From NCBI GenBank assembly GCA_021741285.1, contig JAIOYD010000006.1, positions 1-17,840 of the forward strand: a stretch of 17,840 bases of DNA, in the 5' to 3' direction. The notes under the pieces were generated by a model that saw only the letters and a program-made list of their open reading frames with translations, did not search any database and was not told the DNA's origin. Positions 1 through 7,698 of the stretch are shown piece by piece. The first letter of the stretch is position 1. Every line of letters starts with the position of its first letter. Source of the stretch: Rickettsiaceae bacterium. GTDB taxonomy: Bacteria; Pseudomonadota; Alphaproteobacteria; Rickettsiales; Rickettsiaceae. Both the position numbers and the translations under genes were made by a program.

Positions 1-82
1 TTTTTGTTGCCGATTGTTGGCTATTCCCTTCCTCTATGAATTTTATTACCCTCTTCCTTAAATCTATACTATATGCTTGCAT
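1..82 (-). CDS. IS630-family transposase, N-terminal fragment (runs off left edge)
   Basis: Reading the minus strand from the ATG at 82-80 gives 27 residues with no stop before the window edge, starting MQAYSIDLRKRVIKFIEEG and continuing NSQQSATK. The pattern aYSxDLRxRVixxixxGxSxxxxA is the start of the helix-turn-helix DNA-binding domain of IS630/Tc1-mariner-type transposases, which cut and paste DNA at TA dinucleotides. Only the beginning is visible; the DDE catalytic domain would lie outside the window, so I cannot say whether the gene is intact. The preceding ~60 nt look like the terminal region of the element. The family call rests on this short motif and on the matching end at the right edge of the window. 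Confidence 0.75.
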   Translation of the reverse strand, partial: MQAYSIDLRKRVIKFIEEGNSQQSATK

Positions 83-142
83 TTTTTGCTTTATACTATC
101 ACATATTCTACGCTATCTCAAGTTGATTTACTATAGTAGTTA
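1..142 (-). mobile_element. 5' end of an IS630-like insertion sequence, inserted just before virB9
   Basis: Between the transposase start (82) and virB9 (157) the minus strand begins with AACTACTATAGTAAATC (complement of 141-125), preceded on that strand by TA (142-141 region), as expected for an IS630 element inserted at a TA dinucleotide. A nearly identical terminal motif, AACTACTTAGGAAATC, occurs at 17767-17782 directly upstream of another apparent transposase start, and both leaders share AGCGTA and GTATAAAGC. The outer boundary near 141/142 is inferred from this match; the exact base cannot be fixed without an empty site or the other end. Confidence 0.6.
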
Positions 143-156
143 GAATATTTTTAACC

Positions 157-543
157 ATGTTGTTAATTTTTACTTGCTCAAATAAAATCGCTTTAGGCGA
201 TGACAGTTCTTTAACAACTGACAGCAGGATAAAAACATATTTTTATAGCCCTAATGAAGTTTATCTTCTTGTTCTTCATTATGGATTTCAATCGCATATT
301 GAGTTTGGCAAAGGGGAGACCATTGAAACCATTACTTTAGGCGACTCTTACGCATGGAAGATAACACCTTTAGGGAATAGATTGTTTATAAAACCTATGG
401 AACGTGACATTAGAACTAACATGACAATTATTACTGACAAGAGAACGTATCAATTCGACATTGTTTCCAAAGAACTTGAAGATGGTGAAGAAAAGGATTT
501 AGTGTATGTCATTAGGTTTCAGTACCCCAAAAAATCTAGGTAA
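157..543 (+). CDS. virB9: VirB9-like T4SS protein, N-terminal domain only, 5' end probably truncated
   Basis: VirB9 forms, with VirB7 and VirB10, the envelope-spanning core of type IV secretion systems. This 128-residue product carries the family's N-terminal beta domain: I-LGDSYAWKITPLGNRLFIKP (residues about 60-80) followed by TNMTIITDKRTYQFDIVSK (about 88-106). It ends soon after, whereas usual VirB9 proteins are about 250-290 residues; the C-terminal domain that binds VirB7 is absent and virB10 starts 3 nt after the stop, so no frameshifted remainder exists here. Short, duplicated VirB9 forms are known in Rickettsiales. The first residues (MLLIFTCSNKIALG) are hydrophobic like a signal peptide but lack a basic n-region; the same frame is open upstream (R-I-F-L-T before M) back to the IS boundary near 142, then into IS sequence. 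No Shine-Dalgarno is seen before ATG 157. I infer that the native start was lost to the insertion. Confidence 0.8.
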   Translation: MLLIFTCSNKIALGDDSSLTTDSRIKTYFYSPNEVYLLVLHYGFQSHIEFGKGETIETITLGDSYAWKITPLGNRLFIKPMERDIRTNMTIITDKRTYQFDIVSKELEDGEEKDLVYVIRFQYPKKSR

Positions 544-546
544 TTT

Positions 547-2004
547 ATGTCAAAAGATAACGTGCCAGGACAAATTGACGGTAGCAATAAAGGGTCGCCA
601 GAAGTTGATCAAGAGCTATCACAAGTTGCTACCAATCCAAAACAAAGTATATTAATACTTGTTGGCGTCATTGCCGTATTTGCTTATCTATTTTTTAACT
701 TATTTATTAACTCATCAGATGTAGATAAAAATAAAGATAATACCCCAATTCCAACTGAGGTAGCTAAGCCCATTCAAGTAGCAGCTGATAGTGATATTCC
801 ATCAATTCCGACATTACCCGCTCCTCCACGCTTAGAGGATCCGACTCCTCCACCCCCTACTCCATCGGATGCTGAGGCTTTGCCCTTAGCAGGAGAAGCT
901 TTACCTTCTTTACCATCTGCTAGCTCGGAAGTATTGCCAACACCTGACATAACTTCCTCCCCTACTCTTCCCTTTGGGAAAGTACGAGATGATGACTCGC
1001 AAAAAAAGCTAGAAGCAAAACGAAAATCTGCAATAGTACTCGTGGCTGGAACGCCTCAAACTAAGTCTGCTGAACAACTTCAACAAGAAACTGATTTTGT
1101 TCATCGCGGAGATATGAATCTGGTTTTAGGACGTGGTAAAATCATTGATGCAATTGTTGAAACCGCACTTAACACTGATCTTGGCGGAGAAATACGCGCA
1201 ATAATTACTAAAGACATATATTCCGAGTGGGGTAAAAATATTTTACTACCAAAAGGCTCTAGAGTTTTTGGTAGTTATGCTACCGGAATTGATGGTTCAT
1301 ATGGACGAATTTCTATTGAGTGGACAAGAATAGACCTTACAACTGGGTATACTGTGAACTTAAGCGGTGCAGGAGTAGATAATCTTGGTAGAAAAGGCAA
1401 CCAAGGCAGAGTAGATAATAAATTCAGAGAGAGATTTTCTAATGCAGTTTTAAGATCTGTATTCAACGTTGTATTAGCAAAGACTATTGATTCGTTGGTT
1501 AAGCCTCAAATAAACTCTCAGGCTGCTGCCAACCGTAATCTTACAGCCTCTAATGTAAAAAACATAGCGAACGGTATTTTCACACAACCTACTACAGCAA
1601 TCCTGACTGATGGTCAAAAAAGAGTTCAAATTTGTGCCGCTGTGCTTGTGGCAATAGAAGATAAAACTTCCGCAACATTTACACAAATCAATACAGCTTG
1701 CAATACTTTGGCAGCTGATGCAACAGCTACTGATACAGCAAAACTTACTTCCCTTATGAGCACTATTAATGCTTCTTCTGATGGTTTAATACAAAATACT
1801 ACGGCCAATGTTGAACAAAGTAAAGCTCAAGAATCTTCTAAGCAAGCCTTTACAGATATCTCTGACACAGTAAAAGAACTTCTTGAAGAGCAGGAATTTA
1901 AGCCTACTATCACTATAGACCAAGGTACAGTTGTACAGATCTATGTAAATAAAGATTATAAATTTCCAAAAGCTGCTATTAGTAAGTCGAGGTCAATAAA
2001 ATGA
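547..2004 (+). CDS. virB10: VirB10 type IV secretion core protein
   Basis: VirB10 bridges the inner and outer membranes and relays ATPase energy to the outer channel. The 485-residue product shows a short cytoplasmic N-terminus, one membrane helix (about 34-54), a proline-rich periplasmic stalk (about 65-143, with several P-P runs), and the conserved C-terminal beta-barrel (about 183-478): VHRGDMNLVLGRGKIIDAIVET, TKDIYSEWGKNILLPKGSRVFG split by the usual turns, RISIEWTRIDL, and a last strand ITIDQGTVVQIYVNKDYKF. Between about 318 and 435 sits a long Ala/Thr-rich insertion with two cysteines (363, 385) and helical character, where the family has its shorter membrane-crossing antenna segment. 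It is longer than typical VirB10 (about 380-430 residues). The gene follows virB9 by 3 nt and its TGA overlaps the virB11 ATG (ATGA), so translation is probably coupled. Confidence 0.95.
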   Translation: MSKDNVPGQIDGSNKGSPEVDQELSQVATNPKQSILILVGVIAVFAYLFFNLFINSSDVDKNKDNTPIPTEVAKPIQVAADSDIPSIPTLPAPPRLEDPTPPPPTPSDAEALPLAGEALPSLPSASSEVLPTPDITSSPTLPFGKVRDDDSQKKLEAKRKSAIVLVAGTPQTKSAEQLQQETDFVHRGDMNLVLGRGKIIDAIVETALNTDLGGEIRAIITKDIYSEWGKNILLPKGSRVFGSYATGIDGSYGRISIEWTRIDLTTGYTVNLSGAGVDNLGRKGNQGRVDNKFRERFSNAVLRSVFNVVLAKTIDSLVKPQINSQAAANRNLTASNVKNIANGIFTQPTTAILTDGQKRVQICAAVLVAIEDKTSATFTQINTACNTLAADATATDTAKLTSLMSTINASSDGLIQNTTANVEQSKAQESSKQAFTDISDTVKELLEEQEFKPTITIDQGTVVQIYVNKDYKFPKAAISKSRSIK

Positions 2005-2990
2005 GTTTTGCTGCACTAGAGACTTACCTTCTGCCGTTTAAAAATATCTTCGCTGAAGAAGGTGTTAATGAGTTGATGATTAACAAGCCTGGTGAAGCCT
2101 GGGTTGAGAAAAAAGGAGATCAACGATTAGAATTAATACCAGAAGTTGATATTGATCATTTACTTGGTTTAGGAAGGTTGGTAGCTCAATCTACTGATCA
2201 GAAAATTTCCGAAGAAAATCCTTTGCTTTCAGCAACTCTACCTAATGGCTATCGTATTCAGATAGTATTTCCACCAGCTGTTGAACCAAATTTAGCAGCT
2301 TTTGCAATACGTAAAGGTTCAACGATGCACCTTTCTCTTGATGCATACGCTAAAATGGGAGCATTTGATAATACTTCTACAGAAGAAATGGTTGATGAAA
2401 ACAATGCAATATTATGTAACTACTTAAAAGAAAAGAAAATTAAAGAGTTTATAAGACATGCAGTACTTTGTAAGAAGAATATAGTAATTAGTGGTGGTAC
2501 ATCTACAGGTAAAACTACTTTTACTAATGCTGCACTCGGTGAAATTCCAACTCATGAAAGATTAATTACAGTTGAAGATGCTAGAGAAGTGCAGTTACAC
2601 AACCATCCAAACAAAGTCCATTTATTAGCCTCTAAGGGCGGCCAAGGAAGAGCGAAAGTAACAACTCAAGATCTTATTGAAGCTTGCTTGCGTTTGCGCC
2701 CAGATAGAATAATTGTTGGTGAACTTCGAGGATCAGAAGCCTTCAGCTTTTTAAGAGCAATTAATACTGGTCATCCAGGTTCCATATCGACATTGCACGC
2801 CGATGCTCCTTCAATGGCCCTAGAGCAGTTGAAGCTAATGGTTATGCAAGCTGGCCTTGGAATGCCGCCAGATGAAATTAAGAAATACATTTTAGCTGTT
2901 GTTGATATAGTGGTTCAGTTAAAACGTGGTACGGGGGGCAAACGATTTGTTTCTGAGATATACTTCAAAGGAATGAAAGGAGAAAATTAG
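2001..2990 (+). CDS. virB11: VirB11 type IV secretion ATPase
   Basis: This is the hexameric cytoplasmic ATPase of the GspE/VirB11 traffic family that powers pilus assembly and substrate transfer. All signature elements are present in 329 residues: N-terminal domain about 1-150, Walker A GGTSTGKT (165-172), Asp box VEDAREVQLH (191-200), Walker B region RIIVGELRG (236-244) and His box TGHPGSISTLHA (257-268). Length is normal (about 330-345). The start ATG overlaps the virB10 stop by 4 nt, and the TAG stop shares one base with the GTG start of virD4. No residues look lost, so the enzyme is probably functional. Confidence 0.97.
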   Translation: MSFAALETYLLPFKNIFAEEGVNELMINKPGEAWVEKKGDQRLELIPEVDIDHLLGLGRLVAQSTDQKISEENPLLSATLPNGYRIQIVFPPAVEPNLAAFAIRKGSTMHLSLDAYAKMGAFDNTSTEEMVDENNAILCNYLKEKKIKEFIRHAVLCKKNIVISGGTSTGKTTFTNAALGEIPTHERLITVEDAREVQLHNHPNKVHLLASKGGQGRAKVTTQDLIEACLRLRPDRIIVGELRGSEAFSFLRAINTGHPGSISTLHADAPSMALEQLKLMVMQAGLGMPPDEIKKYILAVVDIVVQLKRGTGGKRFVSEIYFKGMKGEN

Positions 2991-4744
2991 TGTTTAATAA
3001 GATTCTAAAAAAAGCTAGAACAATCTTTGGTCATATTGTAATCCACCCATTTGTGCTCATTTGCACCTTGTGGACAAGTGGCCTTATTATATCCTTTATT
3101 ACTAATGAATATAGAGCAATTGGCTTAGATTTAAATGCAATTGCAATAGCCTATAAATGGGCATCTTGGCTTTTACACTCCTGGACAAAGCTAAGTTTTG
3201 AAGCTTATGATTATATAAAAATAAAACTAGTGCTAGCGTTAATAGCTCCTTTATCGTTTGTTACATTGTTCTATGTGAAGAACTTTACCAGGATAAAGAC
3301 TCTTGAGTTTTTCTTACCAAAAGAAGCAGTATATGGTTCAGCTGACTGGGCAACGCAGGCAGACATAGAAAGAGCTAATTTAAGAGCAACACACGGCATG
3401 CTTCTAGGAAAAGACCCTATTGGCTATTTTTGTGCAGATGGCTTTCAGCACGCTTTGTTATTCGCTCCGACTGGGTCAGGCAAGGGGGTCGGGTTCGTAA
3501 TTCCAAATTTACTCTTTTGGGACCACTCTGTCATTGTGCATGATATTAAGCTGGAAAATCACCTTTTAACCAGTGGCTGGAGAGCTCAAAATGGCCAGGA
3601 AGTTTACGTGTGGGAACCTTCAAATCCCGATGGAGTTACTAATTGTTATAATCCTATTGATTGGGTAAGTAGCAAACCTGGACAGATGGTAGATGACGTA
3701 CAAAAAATTGCTAATCTAATACTGCCAAAGCAAGAGTTTTGGGAAAATGAAGCAAGAAGTCTATTTTTAGGGGTAGTACTTTACCTTATTGCCAATGAAA
3801 CTAAGGTTAAATCATTTGGTGAAGTTGTAAGAACTATGCGTAGTGATGATGTGGTGTATAACCTTGCTGTAGCTTTGGATGTACTAGGTGAAGTTATGCA
3901 TCCTGTTGCTTATATGAATATTGCTGCATTTTTACAAAAAGCTGATAAGGAACGTTCTGGTGTCATTTCAACGATGAACTCTTCTCTTGAGTTATGGGCG
4001 AATCCATTGATCGATGCTGCAACAGCTTCCTCAGATTTCAATATCATGGAATTTAAAAAGAAAAAAACTACTGTATTTGTTGGCTTAACTCCAGATAACA
4101 TTCAAAGATTGCAAAAATTGATGCAAATCTTTTATCAACAAGCCAGTGAATTCTTAAGTCGCAAAATGCCAGATATAAAAGAAGAACCATATGGGGTGAT
4201 GTTTTTACTAGATGAATTTCCAACACTTGGAAAAATGGAGCAAATAAAAGCTGGTATTGCTTATTTTAGGGGGTACAGGGTCCGCTTGTTCTTAATTATC
4301 CAAGATACTCAGCAGCTTAAAGGAGCTTACGAGGAAGCGGGAATGAACTCCTTCTTATCAAATTCAACATTCCGTATTACTTTCGCAGCCAATAACTATG
4401 AAACTGCAAATCTAATTTCACAATTATGCGGCAATAAAACAGTAGAACAAACTTCTTATAACAAACCATTATTCTTTGATTTGAACGTTTCAACAAGAAC
4501 TCAAAATGTTTCAAATGTATCACGAGCGTTATTACTTCCTCAAGAAGTTATTCAATTAGATCGTGATGAGCAGATCGTACTAATTGAATCTTTCCCCCCA
4601 ATTAGATCACAGAAAATTAAGTATTTTGAAGATAAGTTCTTTACAAAAAGACTTTTACCATCTACATTTATACCAACACAAAAGCCTTTCGACCCCAAAA
4701 GTGCGAAGGCCAGCGAAGCTAAAGATGCTGAAGAACAGGCGTAG
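2990..4744 (+). CDS. virD4: VirD4 type IV secretion coupling ATPase
   Basis: VirD4 (TraG/TraD family) is the inner-membrane receptor that recruits substrates to the secretion channel. The 584-residue product has two N-terminal membrane segments (about 18-38 and 78-96), Walker A APTGSGKGVG (159-168) followed by PNLLFWDHSVIVHDIKLEN, Walker B VMFLLDEFPTLG (403-414) and the downstream IIQDTQQLKGAY motif (436-447). The start is GTG at 2990; AAAGGAG at 2976-2982 sits 7 nt before it, a strong ribosome-binding site that decides this start, and GTG shares one base with the virB11 stop. The C-terminal tail (about 560-584) is charged and Ala/Lys/Glu-rich, a likely disordered region. Last gene of the compact vir block; the next gene is 56 nt away. 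Confidence 0.97.
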   Translation: MFNKILKKARTIFGHIVIHPFVLICTLWTSGLIISFITNEYRAIGLDLNAIAIAYKWASWLLHSWTKLSFEAYDYIKIKLVLALIAPLSFVTLFYVKNFTRIKTLEFFLPKEAVYGSADWATQADIERANLRATHGMLLGKDPIGYFCADGFQHALLFAPTGSGKGVGFVIPNLLFWDHSVIVHDIKLENHLLTSGWRAQNGQEVYVWEPSNPDGVTNCYNPIDWVSSKPGQMVDDVQKIANLILPKQEFWENEARSLFLGVVLYLIANETKVKSFGEVVRTMRSDDVVYNLAVALDVLGEVMHPVAYMNIAAFLQKADKERSGVISTMNSSLELWANPLIDAATASSDFNIMEFKKKKTTVFVGLTPDNIQRLQKLMQIFYQQASEFLSRKMPDIKEEPYGVMFLLDEFPTLGKMEQIKAGIAYFRGYRVRLFLIIQDTQQLKGAYEEAGMNSFLSNSTFRITFAANNYETANLISQLCGNKTVEQTSYNKPLFFDLNVSTRTQNVSNVSRALLLPQEVIQLDRDEQIVLIESFPPIRSQKIKYFEDKFFTKRLLPSTFIPTQKPFDPKSAKASEAKDAEEQA

Positions 4745-4800
4745 ATTTGTGGCAGGAGGACTTGAATCTTTCCTAGCTTATTTAAAAAAAAGAAATACAC

Positions 4801-6195
4801 ATGCGCTGTGCAATAATGGATATTGGCTACAATGCCATAAGAGCTGTTGTTTATGAAGGCAACACACTTGGTGCTCCTGAAATATTTAACAATAAATTCA
4901 AGAACGATATTCTGAGCCTGCTATCAAATGAATCATTTGATATTAAACATCAATCATATCTTTCTATTCAATATCTCTTACATGTCTTCAAAAAGCTAGA
5001 AGTTACAGAGATTAATTGTGTTGCCACAGCTGTTCTTAGAGATCACCCAAGAGCCAATGAATTTATCTCATTTATAAAAAAGAAATATCACTTTAATATC
5101 AGAGTAATCACTGGCGAAGAGGAAGCCAAGTTAACTGCGCAAGGGTTGATTAGCGGTATATCTGATAGCATAGGTATTGCAGCTGATCTAGGCGGCGGTA
5201 GCTTGGAGCTAGTGGAAGTGGAAAACGGCCAGATAGGAAAGCTCGAATCGCTTGAGCTTGGAACTAAAATCATTACAACCCGTAACATTACGAATAAAAA
5301 TGAAATAATCCAAATAATCTTAGAAAGATTTGGTAACCAGACTTATAAAAACCTTTATCTTATAGGAGGAGCTCTGCGATTTATCGGCCGGTTATATATA
5401 GATTTTACAGAATATCCTATAAAAAACCTGCATAATCTCGAGATACTATCGGAAGAATTTTCGAGCTATCTAAAAAAACTAAAATTCTCTTCAAGCAATA
5501 CAAAAAGCAAACTAGGTAAACGAAAAATTAACAGCAACGCATTATTGGTCGCGGAAGCAATGATTGAAGTGTTTAAACCAGAGAAAATCATTGTTTCTAC
5601 CTTTGGGCTCAAAGAAGGGGTAAGAGTAGAGTTATTAAGCGAAGCTGATAAACATAAAGATATTGTTGAAGAAAAAGTAAAATATACTTGTAATTACGAT
5701 AGTACTAAAACAGATTTTAATAGCTATCATGATATTTTAGAATCCTTAGCAGGGAAAAGTGATATTAGTATGACAATCCTAAAATTTGCCATCATGCTTA
5801 TGAGTTTAAAACGTAAATTTGATAATACGCTTCCTCCAACTGCCCTTACAGAATTTATACTATCTTCAGAGATTCCATTTAAACATCAAGTTCGGCTGAT
5901 GCTTGCTCTAGCTATTGCTTATGCGTCTAATTATAAACCAGATAACAATCTAGTTAAAATTTCAAAAAAGTTACTCACCAAAGAAGATTATGCCAGAAGT
6001 CAAATTATTGGCCATTTCTTACAAATAGCCGAAGAAATTGATGGTCCAAGCTTCAGGTCGCCATCTTTTTCTATTAAATCAAAAAATTACTACCTTGAGA
6101 TCGATAGTGAAGAAATTTTACCACGCCCTACTTTTGAAAAAGTCTGCAGCCGACTTAAATCAATTGCTTATGCAAAAAAAATATACTCTAATTAA
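4801..6195 (+). CDS. ppx: Ppx/GppA family exopolyphosphatase / pppGpp phosphohydrolase
   Basis: Members of this family hydrolyse inorganic polyphosphate or convert pppGpp to ppGpp. The 464-residue product has the ASKHA-type phosphate-binding fold: phosphate-1 loop region MDIGYNAIRAVVYE (6-19), VATAVLRDHPRA (74-85), the catalytic acidic stretch RVITGEEEAKLTAQG (101-115) and phosphate-2 loop AADLGGGSLELVEV (128-140). A helical C-terminal region (about 300-440, with LMLALAIAYASNY and a terminal EIDGPSF stretch) matches the HD-like domain of longer Ppx proteins. The first loop is atypical: usual members read DxGSNS, here it is DIGYNA. Polyphosphate versus pppGpp specificity cannot be told from sequence. 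It follows virD4 by 56 nt; a consensus AGGAGG at 4754-4759 is too far (41 nt) to serve ATG 4801, which has only a weak purine tract (AAAAAAAAG) before it. Confidence 0.88.
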   Translation: MRCAIMDIGYNAIRAVVYEGNTLGAPEIFNNKFKNDILSLLSNESFDIKHQSYLSIQYLLHVFKKLEVTEINCVATAVLRDHPRANEFISFIKKKYHFNIRVITGEEEAKLTAQGLISGISDSIGIAADLGGGSLELVEVENGQIGKLESLELGTKIITTRNITNKNEIIQIILERFGNQTYKNLYLIGGALRFIGRLYIDFTEYPIKNLHNLEILSEEFSSYLKKLKFSSSNTKSKLGKRKINSNALLVAEAMIEVFKPEKIIVSTFGLKEGVRVELLSEADKHKDIVEEKVKYTCNYDSTKTDFNSYHDILESLAGKSDISMTILKFAIMLMSLKRKFDNTLPPTALTEFILSSEIPFKHQVRLMLALAIAYASNYKPDNNLVKISKKLLTKEDYARSQIIGHFLQIAEEIDGPSFRSPSFSIKSKNYYLEIDSEEILPRPTFEKVCSRLKSIAYAKKIYSN

Positions 6196-6240
6196 TACCA
6201 GTTCAAAATTAACGATACAAATGATATCAAAAGATAAGTT

Positions 6241-6789
6241 ATGCTAAGAAACACTGAAAATTCTTATGGTTTAATTGCCAGAATTCTGCACTGGGTAATA
6301 GCTTTTTCAATAATTGGACTGATATCTGTTGGTTTTTTTATGAGCTCCATGGAACCATCCCCAGAGAAATTTGAATTATATGGCATGCATAAAGCTTTTG
6401 GCGTGATTGTATTATCTCTCGTAGTTTTAAGAATTATTTGGAGGTTGTCTAATAAAGTGGTGCTACCATTAGCAGACCTACCAAATATAATGAAACTTGC
6501 TGCTAAATTAGGGCATTTATTGCTATATATTTTCATGCTTATAATGCCAATTAGTGGTGTTATGATGTCTAGGTTTGGAGCCCATGATATACCTGTTTTT
6601 GGCCTATTTGTAATTCCTGGGCTTGAAAAAAATGAAGAGCTATCAACTCTTTTTCATACAATACACGTAACAGCTATCTGGGGATTTATAGCAATGATAT
6701 TAATGCATATCGGAGCAGCTTTTTATCACCACTTTATCAGAAAAGATAATGTTTTTGTGCGTATAATAAAGCAAGCAGACGTTAGCTAA
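6241..6789 (+). CDS. Cytochrome b561, integral membrane di-heme protein
   Basis: The 182-residue protein is a four-helix membrane protein of the bacterial cytochrome b561 (CybB/YodB) family, which moves electrons between quinol and an acceptor; some members handle superoxide. Visible features are YGLIARILHWVIAFSIIGL (9-27), MHKAFGVIVLSLVVLRIIWR (49-68), LGHLLLYIFMLIMPISGVMM (90-109) and FHTIHVTAIWGFIAMILMHIGAAFYHHF within 138-165. Candidate heme ligands are His17, His50, His142 and His156, one on each helix. Length is typical (about 175-190). It is in the same direction as ppx, 45 nt downstream, but no functional link is evident. The electron acceptor is unknown. Confidence 0.9.
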   Translation: MLRNTENSYGLIARILHWVIAFSIIGLISVGFFMSSMEPSPEKFELYGMHKAFGVIVLSLVVLRIIWRLSNKVVLPLADLPNIMKLAAKLGHLLLYIFMLIMPISGVMMSRFGAHDIPVFGLFVIPGLEKNEELSTLFHTIHVTAIWGFIAMILMHIGAAFYHHFIRKDNVFVRIIKQADVS

Positions 6790-6799
6790 TTCCTACGTC

Positions 6800-6815
6800 A
6801 AAACTCTAAAGTTTT
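6800..6815 (+). terminator. Possible weak AT-only hairpin after cytochrome b561
   Basis: AAAACT-CTAA-AGTTTT forms a 6-bp stem beginning 11 nt after the cytochrome b561 stop and ending in four T. It contains only one G-C pair, so it would be a poor intrinsic terminator. The rest of 6816-6926 shows no gene; a second short stem TCATTT/AAATGA lies at 6873-6887 without a T-run. Confidence 0.2.
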
Positions 6816-6926
6816 AATTAAAGAGATGAAAATACTCTCCGCAAGGCAGCTCTGCAATTGATGTGTCTCATTTCATTTGGAAAATGATACTAAAATAATT
6901 AGATATGGAGTATTACGAATCTCATC

Positions 6927-7343
6927 TTATCTAGACAATGCTTGATCTTTGTTTTGCTCTTTAACTCGTGTTTTAATTACAGCCTTAACAAGGTCAGCTT
7001 CCCGATTAACGTTATGTTGATATTTTGCTCCATTTTTGGTTAAGGTTTGGCCAGCATCTTCAACTTTTTTCTGATCTTGAGCAGAAAAACGACTCATCAC
7101 TTGCTCTGTAATATTTGTCAAAAATGCCCAAGAAAGTTCTATTTTTTCTTGAAGAGTTAGGCTTTTATCTTCATCTTTTTTATGCCTAGCTTGATCGTAT
7201 AATTCCTGAGAATGTTGATCTGCAACTGATAGATGGACATTTTTTTTACCACCAGAACGCATTCTTTTTATAAGAATAAACGCAATAACCGAGACTACTA
7301 AAAGCAGAAAAATATTAAAACTAGAAGACATACCTAAAACCAT
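6927..7343 (-). CDS. Small membrane-anchored protein of unknown function
   Basis: I do not recognise this 138-residue protein with certainty. It has one N-terminal membrane helix (about 10-26, FNIFLLLVVSVIAFILI) followed by positive residues KRMRSGGKK, implying the C-terminus faces the cytoplasm, and a soluble, charged, mostly helical region (about 45-138). Small single-pass proteins of this layout restricted to Rickettsiales exist (DUF2660 comes to mind), but I cannot confirm membership. Two starts are possible, ATG at 7343 and ATG at 7331 (MSSSFN); neither has a clear ribosome-binding site. It is transcribed away from nuoA and stands alone; a perfect 12-bp palindrome lies 28 nt upstream of the first ATG. 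Confidence 0.7.
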   Translation of the reverse strand: MVLGMSSSFNIFLLLVVSVIAFILIKRMRSGGKKNVHLSVADQHSQELYDQARHKKDEDKSLTLQEKIELSWAFLTNITEQVMSRFSAQDQKKVEDAGQTLTKNGAKYQHNVNREADLVKAVIKTRVKEQNKDQALSR

Positions 7344-7370
7344 CTTTACTTTTACACTACGGTTAATTCT

Positions 7371-7382
7371 ATCACTAGTGAT
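7371..7382. promoter_or_regulatory. Perfect 12-bp palindrome in the divergent promoter region
   Basis: ATCACTAGTGAT reads the same on both strands and lies 28 nt upstream of the minus-strand gene at 7343. The symmetry and place suit a dimeric repressor operator, but no repeat copy or known consensus supports a specific regulator. Confidence 0.3.
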
Positions 7383-7487
7383 TCTTCTGATCCAGAAAAA
7401 CCAAGTCTGAAGTCAAGAAACTAGCAAAAATTATCTATTAATTTGTGCTTTTTTGCTAAAAAATAACTTTGTTGAGCAATTACCTAC

Positions 7488-7515
7488 TTTGCAGCATCCA
7501 AGATATGATTATAAT
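7488..7515 (+). promoter_or_regulatory. Possible promoter for the nuo operon
   Basis: TTTGCA (7488-7493) and a consensus TATAAT (7510-7515) are separated by 16 nt on the strand of nuoA, giving a leader of about 180 nt. In an AT-rich region such matches are common, so this is only a candidate. Confidence 0.25.
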
Positions 7516-7698
7516 TAACCTGAACTATGGATAAGAGATGGAAAGTTAATTAATAAAACTAGCAATTTGAATATAAAATTTATGCACGATTATTGTTACA
7601 AAATATACACCGGTTAACTGGTTTATCTACTTTATCTCAGATTACCATTGATATAAAGTAATATATAGTGTAGCTACTATACTAATAGGGCAATAAAA

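Larger units (their letters stand above)
7344..7698. other. 355-nt divergent gene-free region upstream of nuoA
   Basis: No plausible coding sequence is seen. It must hold the promoters of the minus-strand membrane protein and of the nuo operon. Noted elements are the palindrome ATCACTAGTGAT (7371-7382), a near-palindrome CCGGTTAACTGG with one mismatched pair (7610-7621), and a TATAAT at 7510-7515 with TTTGCA at 7488-7493 (16-nt spacer) as a possible sigma-70-type promoter facing nuoA. ACTAGCAA occurs twice (about 7420 and 7558). The remainder is AT-rich without clear structure. Confidence 0.5.

Noticed and set aside
4750..4780. tRNA-Ser-like stretch (GGCAGGAGGACTTGAATC)
   Set aside because: Only 56 nt separate virD4 and ppx, too short for a tRNA, and no cloverleaf pairing is seen.
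4584..4856. Plus-strand frame of 90 residues overlapping virD4 and ppx
   Set aside because: It lies over two well-supported genes in another frame and shows no family motif.
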